This document shows positions 15,180 to 23,117 of a DNA stretch of 25,198 nucleotides, piece after piece; positions within the stretch are counted from its first letter, which is position 1; every line of letters starts with the position of its first letter. Below the pieces are notes generated by a model, which was given only the letters and a program-made list of their open reading frames with translations, did no database searches and was not told the origin of the DNA. Made by a program: the position numbers and the translations under genes. The stretch is taken from contig DATLTB010000064.1 of the NCBI GenBank assembly GCA_035533815.1, positions 1 to 25,198 of the forward strand. The letters are read 5' to 3'. This stretch comes from JANWKA01 sp035533815. GTDB taxonomy: Bacteria; Bacteroidota; Bacteroidia; Chitinophagales; Chitinophagaceae.

Positions 15180-15187
15180 CAAAATTA
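15180..15187 (-). promoter_or_regulatory. Candidate gldB -7 promoter element
   Basis: On the minus strand TAATTTTG (15187-15180) matches TAnnTTTG exactly, about 40 bp before the gldB start. No clear TTG lies at the usual -33 distance. On the plus strand TACTTTG at 15201-15207 is one base short of the consensus and could serve nadE. Confidence 0.5.
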
Positions 15188-15327
15188 TTTACTAATTCCC
15201 TACTTTGTTACTGTATTCAGGTAATTTTATGCCTCCCAGACCTGCATTATCGGCAAAGCCCATGGAAATTCGGGAACACCGGTAATTCTGGCCGGGACCT
15301 GCAAGCCAAATTTAAGGACCGGTTCTC

Positions 15328-17031
15328 ATGAAAATATTTCTTGCCCAGCAGAATTACCATATAGGAAATTTTGAAGCTAATACCGGAAAGATCCTGGCGG
15401 CAATGGAAAAGGCAAGGCAGGGGGGCGCCGATTTGGCTGTTTTTTCTGAATTATCCATCTGTGGATACCCTCCCGGGGATTTCCTGGAATTTGACCATTT
15501 TATCGCTGCCTGCCGCAGTGCGGTGGATCAGATCTGTGCCCTTACCGGGGATCTGGGGGTCATCCTTGGAGCCCCGGCTGTCAATCCATCCCCGAAGGGT
15601 AAAAGGCTGTTCAATGCTGCCTGGCTGCTTCACCAGGGGAAGGTTCAGCAGGTAGTGCATAAGACCCTGCTTCCCACCTATGATGTTTTTGATGAAAACC
15701 GGTATTTTGAACCGGCTGACCATTGGGATATTGTGGAATTCCGGGGGGTGAAAATTGCCCTGACCATCTGTGAAGATATCTGGAACCTCGGGGATAATCC
15801 GCTGTACAGGATTTGCCCGATGGACCAGCTTATGGACCAGCATCCTGACCTGATGATCAATATATCGGCCTCCCCCTTTGATTACCTGCAGAAAGATACC
15901 CGCCGCGAAATCATCCGTCGCAATGTGTTGAAGTATGGATTACCCATGGTATATTGTAATGCGGTAGGTGCACAGACGGAGATCATATATGACGGGGCTT
16001 CCCTGGTGCTGGACCGGCATGGGGAAATCCAGGAGGAACTGCCCTGCTTTGAGGAAGCTTATGCAGGGATCGACATCCATTTCACAAGGGATGGCCGGGT
16101 ATTCAGCCAGGAGCATGCAGCAGGGACAACTGCAGACCGAAGCTTCCGGGCGGCAGCCTCCGGTATTCCCGAATGGTTTGATCCGGAGCGGAATATTCCG
16201 GGGATACACGATGCCCTGATCCTGGGCATCCGGGATTATTTTAATAAAATGGGGTTTAGCCAGGCGGTGATCGGATCTTCCGGAGGTATTGACAGTGCAG
16301 TTACCCTGGCCCTTGCGGTAGAAGCGCTGGGAAAAAAACAGGTGCATGCCCTGTTGATGCCTTCTCCATTTACTTCCCAGCATGCCATCATTGATGCGCA
16401 GGCCTTGTCCGCTAACCTGGACAATCCTTATGAAATCATCCGGATTGACTCCATCAACCAGGCATTTCTCCTTGCCCTGGAAACTCATTTCCAGGGTATT
16501 CCGACCGGACTGGCGGAAGAGAACCTGCAGGCCCGGATCAGGGGAGCCTTGCTGATGGCTGTCGCCAATAAGTTTGGTTATATCCTGCTCAACACGTCCA
16601 ATAAAAGCGAACTGTCCACCGGATACGGCACCCTATATGGGGATATGGCCGGCGGCTTGTCTGTATTGGGAGATATTTATAAAACACAGGTCTATGCCCT
16701 CGCCAGGTACCTGAACAGGGGGGGAGGACTCATTCCCGGCCGCATCCTGGATAAAGCACCTTCTGCAGAACTCAGGGCTGAACAAAAAGACACGGATACG
16801 CTTCCGGAATATGATCAGCTGGACAAAGTGCTGTTTGAATATATTGAAAAGCGGCAGGGACCCCGGGAAATCATCCATTCGGGATTTGATGCCGCCCTGG
16901 TCAGCCGGATCCTGAACCTGGTGAATGCCAGTGAGTACAAGCGCAACCAGTTTTGCCCCGTGATCCGGGTATCCGTCAAGGCTTTCGGGGTGGGCCGAAG
17001 GATGCCCATTGTAGGCAAATACCTATCCTGA
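15328..17031 (+). CDS. nadE: NAD+ synthase, glutamine-hydrolysing
   Basis: This two-domain enzyme of 567 residues makes NAD+ from deamido-NAD, ATP and glutamine. The N-terminal nitrilase-type amidase (about residues 1-260) carries the triad E41 (FSELS), K112 (HKTLLPTYDVFDE) and C148 (LTICEDIW), which frees ammonia from glutamine. The C-terminal synthetase domain has the ATP-binding P-loop GSSGGIDSAVT near residue 315, NLQARIRGALLMA, and NTSNKSELSTGYGTLYGDMAGG. The ATG start has AAGGA 9-13 bases upstream. It diverges from gldB, and the fucosidase gene follows after 24 bp, probably on the same transcript. Confidence 0.97.
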   Translation: MKIFLAQQNYHIGNFEANTGKILAAMEKARQGGADLAVFSELSICGYPPGDFLEFDHFIAACRSAVDQICALTGDLGVILGAPAVNPSPKGKRLFNAAWLLHQGKVQQVVHKTLLPTYDVFDENRYFEPADHWDIVEFRGVKIALTICEDIWNLGDNPLYRICPMDQLMDQHPDLMINISASPFDYLQKDTRREIIRRNVLKYGLPMVYCNAVGAQTEIIYDGASLVLDRHGEIQEELPCFEEAYAGIDIHFTRDGRVFSQEHAAGTTADRSFRAAASGIPEWFDPERNIPGIHDALILGIRDYFNKMGFSQAVIGSSGGIDSAVTLALAVEALGKKQVHALLMPSPFTSQHAIIDAQALSANLDNPYEIIRIDSINQAFLLALETHFQGIPTGLAEENLQARIRGALLMAVANKFGYILLNTSNKSELSTGYGTLYGDMAGGLSVLGDIYKTQVYALARYLNRGGGLIPGRILDKAPSAELRAEQKDTDTLPEYDQLDKVLFEYIEKRQGPREIIHSGFDAALVSRILNLVNASEYKRNQFCPVIRVSVKAFGVGRRMPIVGKYLS

Positions 17032-17055
17032 ATATTCAATCTGACCGTTCATCTA

Positions 17056-18609
17056 ATGGCTATCTCCAGAAGAAATATGATCCGGATGCTGGCTGGATCA
17101 CTGCCCGCCCTGGCCTTTACCAGAACCCTGGCCCAAATTCCAGGATATCCGGGATTCAGTAGAGGTCCCGGACCCTTCCAGGCAACGCGTACTTCGTTGT
17201 CCGCCTACGAGATCCCCGAATGGTTTGGCAAGGCTAAATTCGGCATCTGGGCGCACTGGGGACCCCAGTCCGCACCGGAGTATGGGGACTGGTATGCCCG
17301 CAATATGTATATGCAGGGAAGTGCCCAGTACGAGTATCACCTAAAAAGATATGGTCATCCGTCCAGGTTCGGGTTCAAGGATATCATACCTACCTGGAAA
17401 GGGGAAAAGTTTGATCCGGATTACCTGGTCGGCTTATATAAAAAAGCCGGGGCCAGGTATTTCATGAGCATGGGCGTGCATCACGATAATTTCGATATGT
17501 GGAATTCCAGGCACCATCAATGGAATGCCTTTCGCATGGGACCGCACCGGGATATTGTGGGAGAATTCCGGACAGCGGCATTGCGGCACGGGCTGAAGTT
17601 TGGGATCAGTGATCACCTGTGGATCAGCTATAAATGGTTTTCCACCAGCCATGGAAGCGACAGTCTGGGAGCCCTGGCTGGAGTTCCCTATGATGGGGCA
17701 AACCCCGCCTATAAGGATTTATACCAGGATGTCCATACTGTGTATACCCAGCTCAGCTGGGATGAGACTGGTATACCGGATGCCTGGAAACAGGCCTGGT
17801 TCATCCGCATCAGCGACCTGATTGATCATTACAGCCCCGACTTGCTATATTGCGATGGCCCAATACCCTTTGAACAGCGGGGCCTGGAAATCGTAGCCAA
17901 ATTATATAATCAGCACACCGGTCCGCAGGAAAAAAAGACGCAGGCGGTATATACCAGTAAAAGACAGGAAGATGCAGCCGCTGGCATCTGTGTCCTGGAT
18001 GTGGAACGGGGGGTTGTAGATGGAATCTGGCCCCGGCCATTTCAGACGGATACCTGCATCGGAAACTGGCATTATGATGTACGGGCAATTTATAAAACAC
18101 CCAAGAAAATTATTGACATGCTGGTGGATATCGTGAGCCGCAATGGTAACCTCATGCTGAATTTTCCGCTGCCATCATCCGGGATGCTGGATGAGGCAGA
18201 ACTGCAGATACTGGCTGCAATTACCGCATGGATGCAGGTGAATGGCGAAGCCCTGTATGATACTGTTCCCTGGAAGATATATGGCTATGGGCCAGGATCC
18301 GCCAAACCGCAGGAAAGCTCCAGTTTCAATGAAAATCTGCAGCCCGAACTGGGGCCATCGGATTTTCGCTTTACGCAAAAGGGGAATAAACTGTATGTTT
18401 TTTTTATGGGCTGGCCAAACCATCCTCTGGCCGTGAAAGCCCTGGGGACAAACTCCCAAACAGACCCCGGGAAAATTCTGCAGGTTGGACTGCTGGGGCA
18501 TGCAGGTCAACTGGACTGGTCCAGGAACGAGGAAGGCCTCACCATCAATTTGCCGCAGCAAAAGCCCGGTGATCTTGGTTTTGCCCTGAGGCTCATCGTG
18601 CAGCCGTAA
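17056..18609 (+). CDS. Alpha-L-fucosidase, glycoside hydrolase family 29
   Basis: This exported hydrolase of 517 residues cleaves terminal alpha-linked L-fucose from glycans. GH29 features include WFGKAKFGIWAHWGPQSAP near residue 60, MGVHHDNFDMWNS near 140, GLKFGISDH, and LLYCDGP, where Asp267 is the likely nucleophile. NLMLNFPLPSSG closes the TIM barrel. The N-terminus SRRNMIRMLAGSLPALAF has a twin-arginine pair before a hydrophobic stretch, so export may use the Tat route. No T9SS sorting domain is seen at the C-terminus. It follows nadE by 24 bp. It overlaps the 3' end of the opposite-strand YbjQ-like gene by 17 bp. No other carbohydrate-use genes are adjacent. Confidence 0.9.
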   Translation: MAISRRNMIRMLAGSLPALAFTRTLAQIPGYPGFSRGPGPFQATRTSLSAYEIPEWFGKAKFGIWAHWGPQSAPEYGDWYARNMYMQGSAQYEYHLKRYGHPSRFGFKDIIPTWKGEKFDPDYLVGLYKKAGARYFMSMGVHHDNFDMWNSRHHQWNAFRMGPHRDIVGEFRTAALRHGLKFGISDHLWISYKWFSTSHGSDSLGALAGVPYDGANPAYKDLYQDVHTVYTQLSWDETGIPDAWKQAWFIRISDLIDHYSPDLLYCDGPIPFEQRGLEIVAKLYNQHTGPQEKKTQAVYTSKRQEDAAAGICVLDVERGVVDGIWPRPFQTDTCIGNWHYDVRAIYKTPKKIIDMLVDIVSRNGNLMLNFPLPSSGMLDEAELQILAAITAWMQVNGEALYDTVPWKIYGYGPGSAKPQESSSFNENLQPELGPSDFRFTQKGNKLYVFFMGWPNHPLAVKALGTNSQTDPGKILQVGLLGHAGQLDWSRNEEGLTINLPQQKPGDLGFALRLIVQP

Positions 18610-18934
18610 CGGCTTCCACCTGCACTGCGGTGCCGTAAGCCAGCACTTCTGTGACTCCATTCATGACTTCATTGGCATCATAGCGCATAGCAATAACCGC
18701 ATTTGCCCCCAATTGTCCGGCATGGATAGTCATCTGCTCGAAGGCTTCCTGGCGGGCATTCTCGCAAAGCTTCACATAGATCGTGATCTTTCCCCCTACC
18801 AGGGTCTGTAGTCCTCCGGCCAGGTTACCCAACAGACTTCTGGAGCGGACGGTTATTCCCCGCACAATGCCCAGGTATTTGATGATCTTATACCCCTCCA
18901 GCTGGTTGCAGGTAGTAATTAATTGCATGTCCAT
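18593..18934 (-). CDS. YbjQ/DUF74 family protein
   Basis: This small protein of 113 residues belongs to the YbjQ_1 (heavy-metal-binding-like) family. The patterns are LITTCNQLEGYKIIKYLGIVRG at the start, GGLQTLVGGKITIYVKLCENAR, HAGQLGANAVIAMRYDA in the middle, and EVLAYGTAVQVE. Family members form pentamers and their function is unknown. The start could be the first ATG (18934) or one two codons on. A near-consensus CATATTTG lies just upstream on the minus strand. It converges on the fucosidase with a 17-bp overlap and diverges from serS. Confidence 0.85.
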   Translation of the reverse strand: MDMQLITTCNQLEGYKIIKYLGIVRGITVRSRSLLGNLAGGLQTLVGGKITIYVKLCENARQEAFEQMTIHAGQLGANAVIAMRYDANEVMNGVTEVLAYGTAVQVEAVTAAR

Positions 18935-18986
18935 AAAAGTGTATTTTTTATCAAATATGGGTAAAAAATGCCAACCCTGCAGGCGT

Positions 18987-18994
18987 TATCTTTG
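18987..18994 (+). promoter_or_regulatory. serS -7 promoter element
   Basis: TATCTTTG matches the TAnnTTTG consensus exactly. A transcript would begin near 18999-19001, about 10 bases before the ATG at 19010. An earlier in-frame ATG (18968) lies upstream of the element and cannot be used from it, so the element decides the serS start. No clear -33 TTG is seen. Confidence 0.6.
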
Positions 18995-19009
18995 CAACAA
19001 AAAGGATAC

Positions 19010-20278
19010 ATGTTACAGGTGAATGTCATCCGGGATAACAAGGATTGGGTATTAGAGCGGTTGGCGGTCAGGCATTTTTCCGGCAATAACCTGGTGGATC
19101 AGGTTATCCGGCTGGATGATGAGCGCAAAGCGCTGACCCTGCAGTATGATCAGAACAGGGCAGCCCAAAACAAACTATCCCAGCAGACCCAGGAATTGGC
19201 CAAGGCAGGTGACCAGGAGGGCCTGGAAGGCAATAAGAAACAAACGCTAGCGCTGAAAATAACCCTGGGGGTGATTTCCGAACAATTGAATAAGGTGGAA
19301 AAGGAACTTATGGACCACCTGGTCCTGATCCCCAATCTTCCCCATTCCTCCGTACCCCAGGGGCGTGCTGCCCCGGACAATGTAATCCTTCGGGAAGGGG
19401 GCGTCAAACCCCGGCTGGAAGCTCCGGCCCTGCCCCACTGGGAGCTGGGCCTCAAATATGGCCTGTTTGATTTTGAACTGGGAAACAAAATCACCGGAAG
19501 CGGCTTTCCTGTTTACCGGCAACGGGGGGCCAGGCTGCAACGGGCCCTGATCAGTTTCTTTCTGGATTATAACACCGCACATGGGTATCAGGAATATTGG
19601 CCTCCGCTCCTGGTCAATGAAATCACCGCATTCGGCACCGGACAACTGCCTGACAAGGAAAGCCAGATGTATGCAGTACCCCTGGATAAATTGTACCTGA
19701 TACCCACATCGGAAGTGCCGCTGACGAACCTATACCGTGACGAGGTGCTGGAAGCTGTCCAGCTGCCGGTAAAAATGACGGCCTATACCCCTTGTTTCAG
19801 AAGGGAGGCCGGTTCATACGGAAAAGAGGTCAAGGGGTTGAACCGGGTTCACCAGTTTGACAAGGTGGAAATCGTGCAGCTCACCCATCCGGACCATTCC
19901 TATGAAGCCCTTGATGAAATGGTTAGTCATGTGGAAGAACTGCTGAAGCAGCTGGAATTGCCTTACCGGATACTCAGGCTCTGCGGAGGTGACATGAGTT
20001 TTGCTTCCGCCCTGACCTATGATTTCGAAGTTTGGTGCGCCGCTCAGCAAAAATGGCTGGAAGTGAGTTCAGTGTCCAATTTTGAAACTTTTCAGACCAA
20101 CCGGATGAAGATCCGTTTCAAGGATGAAGGGGGTAAAAAACGGCTCCTGCACTCGCTGAACGGAAGTTCCCTCGCCCTTCCCAGGATCCTGGCCGCCCTG
20201 CTGGAAAATAATCAGGATAAGGCGGGGATTGCGATACCAGCTGTGCTGCAGGGATATTTCGGGGATCAGCGGATTTGA
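19010..20278 (+). CDS. serS: Serine--tRNA ligase
   Basis: This class II aminoacyl-tRNA synthetase of 422 residues charges tRNA-Ser (and tRNA-Sec where present) with serine. The start MLQVNVIRDNKDWVLERL is the family N-terminus, followed by a helical arm rich in Gln and Lys (about residues 25-100) that contacts tRNA. Class II motif 2 is in CFRREAGSYGKEVKGLNRVHQF, and motif 3 is in LHSLNGSSLALPRILAALLENNQ. The serine/ATP pocket contributes CGGDMSFASALTYDFEVW. It has its own promoter element and is followed by the acetyltransferase gene after 43 bp. Confidence 0.97.
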   Translation: MLQVNVIRDNKDWVLERLAVRHFSGNNLVDQVIRLDDERKALTLQYDQNRAAQNKLSQQTQELAKAGDQEGLEGNKKQTLALKITLGVISEQLNKVEKELMDHLVLIPNLPHSSVPQGRAAPDNVILREGGVKPRLEAPALPHWELGLKYGLFDFELGNKITGSGFPVYRQRGARLQRALISFFLDYNTAHGYQEYWPPLLVNEITAFGTGQLPDKESQMYAVPLDKLYLIPTSEVPLTNLYRDEVLEAVQLPVKMTAYTPCFRREAGSYGKEVKGLNRVHQFDKVEIVQLTHPDHSYEALDEMVSHVEELLKQLELPYRILRLCGGDMSFASALTYDFEVWCAAQQKWLEVSSVSNFETFQTNRMKIRFKDEGGKKRLLHSLNGSSLALPRILAALLENNQDKAGIAIPAVLQGYFGDQRI

Positions 20279-20321
20279 TTAATATTTTAAAAACTGCTGC
20301 CAGGTTTTCCTAATTTGGGGA

Positions 20322-20876
20322 ATGCACCGGTATTTTCTGGCCAACGCAGAGGAACTCATTATTCGTCAGGCCTCAGAGCAGGATGCCGTTTTATTGCTGC
20401 AGATGTTCCGTCAGGCAGTAGAGGAGAGTGATTTTCTGCTTACTTCCCCTGAGGAGGTCCGCATACTTACAGTAGCTCAGGAAAGGGAATTCCTCAGGCC
20501 TTTTGAACAGAATCCCAATCAGCTTTTCCTGATAGCCCAGATCGGGCAGCAGGCGGTTGGTATCCTCAGCATAGCCCAGGCCAGGGCGAAAAAGCAGATG
20601 CATGTCGGCGAGCTGGGTATTACGGTGATCAGGCAGTACTGGAACCTGGGTATCGGCAGGAGATTGATGCAGGTCATGCTGAACTGGGCCATGGAGCATC
20701 CGGTCATCCTGGTGATCCAGTTACATGTTTTTGCAGGCAATAAGAATGCTATCCGGCTCTATAAACATTTCGGATTCCGGGAAATGGGCAAATGGGACCG
20801 CATGATCCGCCAGCCCGATGGCAGTTTCCAGGACCTGTTATGCATGAGCCGGTGGCTGAAAGATCCCATTTCCTGA
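20322..20876 (+). CDS. GNAT family N-acetyltransferase
   Basis: This protein of 184 residues has a GNAT fold that transfers an acetyl group from acetyl-CoA to an amine. The acetyl-CoA-binding region is HVGELGITVIRQYWNLGIGRRLMQVML (about residues 90-116), matching the Q/RxxGxG/A loop. Motif B lies in LHVFAGNKNAIRLYKHFGFREMG. The substrate cannot be inferred. A TAATTTG at 20311-20317 lies just before the ATG, so the message could have almost no leader, or it may be read through from serS. The next gene starts 32 bp beyond its stop. Confidence 0.85.
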   Translation: MHRYFLANAEELIIRQASEQDAVLLLQMFRQAVEESDFLLTSPEEVRILTVAQEREFLRPFEQNPNQLFLIAQIGQQAVGILSIAQARAKKQMHVGELGITVIRQYWNLGIGRRLMQVMLNWAMEHPVILVIQLHVFAGNKNAIRLYKHFGFREMGKWDRMIRQPDGSFQDLLCMSRWLKDPIS

Positions 20877-20908
20877 TTTTAACCCATAAAAATCAAAAAA
20901 CAAGGTAT

Positions 20909-21280
20909 ATGCCCGATATCATCTATGAATTCAATGCATACAGATCAAAGATGAACGACCTGATCCTGGATAAGGGGAACCTGGTCATCAACCGCCTGTT
21001 CAACCTGGACACCAATGCCTATGCCGATGGTGAGCTTCCTTCCCTCACCAAGGAAATGCTGGGCCTTGTGGCCAGCATGGTACTGCGCTGCGATGATTGT
21101 GTACGCTACCACCTGGGAAAGTGCCATGAACAAGGAATCACCACAGGGCAGCTTTATGAGATATTTGCCGTGGCTGGTATCGTCGGGGGGAGCATCGTTA
21201 TTCCCCATACCCGAAGGGCAGCGGAATATTGGGAAGCCCTGAAGAAATCGGCCAAAGGGTCAGGTATGGAAAATCCATAA
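20909..21280 (+). CDS. AhpD-like carboxymuconolactone decarboxylase family protein
   Basis: This small helical protein of 123 residues belongs to the CMD/AhpD superfamily. It has the redox motif CxxCxxxH (CDDCVRYH, around residues 57-64), the hallmark of AhpD-type alkylhydroperoxidases, flanked by LTKEMLGLVASMVLR and GQLYEIFAVAGIVGG. It may be a peroxide- or disulfide-active enzyme; the substrate is not known. The start chosen is the ATG at 20909, which gives the usual length. An in-frame ATG further up would overlap the GNAT gene. It precedes the 2-oxoacid oxidoreductase gene by 59 bp. Confidence 0.82.
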   Translation: MPDIIYEFNAYRSKMNDLILDKGNLVINRLFNLDTNAYADGELPSLTKEMLGLVASMVLRCDDCVRYHLGKCHEQGITTGQLYEIFAVAGIVGGSIVIPHTRRAAEYWEALKKSAKGSGMENP

Positions 21281-21339
21281 TAAATGCCGAAATTTGCAGC
21301 TGGCCTGTTTACAGACCAGTATATACATTAATTCTGCGC

Positions 21340-22371
21340 ATGGATACTATAGTACAGCCCCCAACTTTGACCGCAAAGGATTTTGCCACGGATCAGGAAG
21401 TCAGGTGGTGCCCGGGCTGCGGGGATTATTCCATACTCAAACAGGTGCAGACGGTTATGCCCGGGCTGGGCATTCCCCGGGAAAATATTGTCATTATATC
21501 CGGGATCGGTTGTTCCTCCCGGTTCCCCTATTATATGAACACGTATGGTTTGCATTCCATACATGGCAGGGCCACGGCCATTGCTTCCGGGCTCAAAGCA
21601 TCCCGTCCCGAACTGAGCGTCTGGATTGTGACCGGTGACGGAGATGGATTATCTATCGGTGGCAACCACATGATCCATATTCTGAGAAGGAATTTTGATG
21701 TGAATATCATGCTGTTCAATAACCAGATATATGGATTGACAAAAGGACAATATTCCCCCACATCGGAAAGGAATAAAATCACCAAATCCACGCCATTCGG
21801 CAGTATCGACCATCCGTTCAACCCATTGGCACTTGCCCTGGGAGCAGATGCCGGCTTTGTTGCCCGGAGCATGGACCGGGATCCCAAACACCTGCAGGAG
21901 ATGCTGAAGCGCACGAATGCCCATAAGGGTACCTCTTTGCTGGAAATCTACCAGAATTGCAATATATTCAATGACGGGGCCTTTGAGATCTTTACGGAAA
22001 AAACCTCCAAACCCCTGGAAACCCTTTTTGTGGAACAAGGCAAACCCCTGCTGTTCGGTGCTTCCAGGGAAAAGGGAATAAGACTGGACGGCCTTAAACC
22101 GGAAATTGTCATTCCCGGGGATCAATACAGCCTGGATGATCTTTGGATTCATGATGAAAAAGATCCGGTGAAGGCCCACATCCTTTCCCGGATGTTCGAT
22201 GATCCTGGAAAAGAGGAGCGATTCCCCAGGCCATTCGGGGTACTATTTGAAAGCACAAGACCCACATACGATTCGCTGCTGGAACAACAGCTGGGGGAAG
22301 CTCTCGCCAGAAAAGGTCCCGGGGACCTGGATAAACTGTTATCAGGGTATGAGACCTGGACGATCCGGTGA
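21340..22371 (+). CDS. 2-oxoacid:ferredoxin oxidoreductase, beta subunit
   Basis: This protein of 343 residues is the thiamine-pyrophosphate-binding beta subunit of a 2-oxoglutarate- or 2-oxoacid:ferredoxin oxidoreductase. The TPP motif runs from GDGDGLSIGGNH to LFNNQIYGLTKGQYSPTS, and the N-terminal RWCPGCGDYSIL is the family opening; ISGIGCSSRFPYYM follows. The complex oxidatively decarboxylates a 2-oxoacid to acyl-CoA and reduces ferredoxin. The start at 21340 fits the family; an upstream opening overlaps the AhpD-like gene. The alpha subunit gene, which usually lies just upstream, is not in this window. Its stop is one base from the opposite-strand LysE stop. Confidence 0.92.
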   Translation: MDTIVQPPTLTAKDFATDQEVRWCPGCGDYSILKQVQTVMPGLGIPRENIVIISGIGCSSRFPYYMNTYGLHSIHGRATAIASGLKASRPELSVWIVTGDGDGLSIGGNHMIHILRRNFDVNIMLFNNQIYGLTKGQYSPTSERNKITKSTPFGSIDHPFNPLALALGADAGFVARSMDRDPKHLQEMLKRTNAHKGTSLLEIYQNCNIFNDGAFEIFTEKTSKPLETLFVEQGKPLLFGASREKGIRLDGLKPEIVIPGDQYSLDDLWIHDEKDPVKAHILSRMFDDPGKEERFPRPFGVLFESTRPTYDSLLEQQLGEALARKGPGDLDKLLSGYETWTIR

Positions 22372-22372
22372 A

Positions 22373-23020
22373 TTACCTGGCTCCTACCAGGCTTGAAGGA
22401 TCAAAGAGCACCTTCCAAAGGATGATTACTCCAAAGATAACCAGGATAAGGGCGGAAATCCGGTTGAGCACACTGACATTTTTCAGGGTCAGCTTATACC
22501 TGATCTTGTCTGCCAGGAAAACCTTCATGATGTCTGAACCCAGATTGAGCACCAAGCAGGTGGAAAACAGGACAATCTTATAATTCAGCTTCATCGCACT
22601 GTTACCGGTACAAATGGTAAACCAGAAAAGAAGGACACCCGGATTGAGGGTATTCATGGCAAAGCCAGAAATCCAGATCCGGAGATATTCCCGTTTCCCC
22701 AGATACACTTTTGGATTTTTTTCCCCGGATGTCAGCCTGATCTTGCGGATGAAAAAGTTGTATAGCCCCATTCCGATAAGCAGCAGTCCCCCCCCGATCC
22801 CGATCTGCCGGGTATAGGCCTGAAGCAGATAAATGAAAGCGGACACAAAATTACCCAGCACCACATACAGGATATCACTGAAAGAGACTCCCAGCACAAA
22901 GAGGAGGCCTGCCCTGAATCCGCTGATAACACTGTATTTGATAATAGCAAAGAGGATGGGTCCCACTGAAATGGCCAGCCAGATGGCCAGTATGAATCCT
23001 GATATCAGGGGTGCGATCAT
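22373..23020 (-). CDS. LysE family amino-acid exporter-like protein
   Basis: This integral membrane protein of 215 residues has about six hydrophobic segments, beginning FILAIWLAISVGPILFAII and ending ISALILVIFGVIILW. The early SVGP and the central GFAMNTLNPGVLLFW match the LysE/RhtB transporter pattern (conserved Gly-Pro and Asn-Pro turns). These inner-membrane proteins usually export amino acids or related compounds; the substrate here is unknown. It converges tightly on the ferredoxin oxidoreductase gene. A consensus promoter lies 46-53 bp upstream. Confidence 0.86.
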   Translation of the reverse strand: MIAPLISGFILAIWLAISVGPILFAIIKYSVISGFRAGLLFVLGVSFSDILYVVLGNFVSAFIYLLQAYTRQIGIGGGLLLIGMGLYNFFIRKIRLTSGEKNPKVYLGKREYLRIWISGFAMNTLNPGVLLFWFTICTGNSAMKLNYKIVLFSTCLVLNLGSDIMKVFLADKIRYKLTLKNVSVLNRISALILVIFGVIILWKVLFDPSSLVGAR

Positions 23021-23065
23021 AGCCCGGATTTGAAACAGGGAAAATATAACTTTTTATAAAAGCAA

Positions 23066-23073
23066 CAAAAGTA
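23066..23073 (-). promoter_or_regulatory. Candidate promoter for the LysE-like gene
   Basis: On the minus strand TACTTTTG (23073-23066) matches the TAnnTTTG -7 element exactly. The transcript would begin near 23060, about 40 bases before the ATG. No clear -33 TTG is seen. Confidence 0.5.
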
Positions 23074-23117
23074 GCTTTCTGCTTTAAGAAGAAGTCCCCC
23101 CATGGAAGGGAACTCGG

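Noticed and set aside
18968..19009. N-terminal extension of serine--tRNA ligase
   Set aside because: The TATCTTTG element is within it, and the family N-terminus begins at the ATG at 19010.
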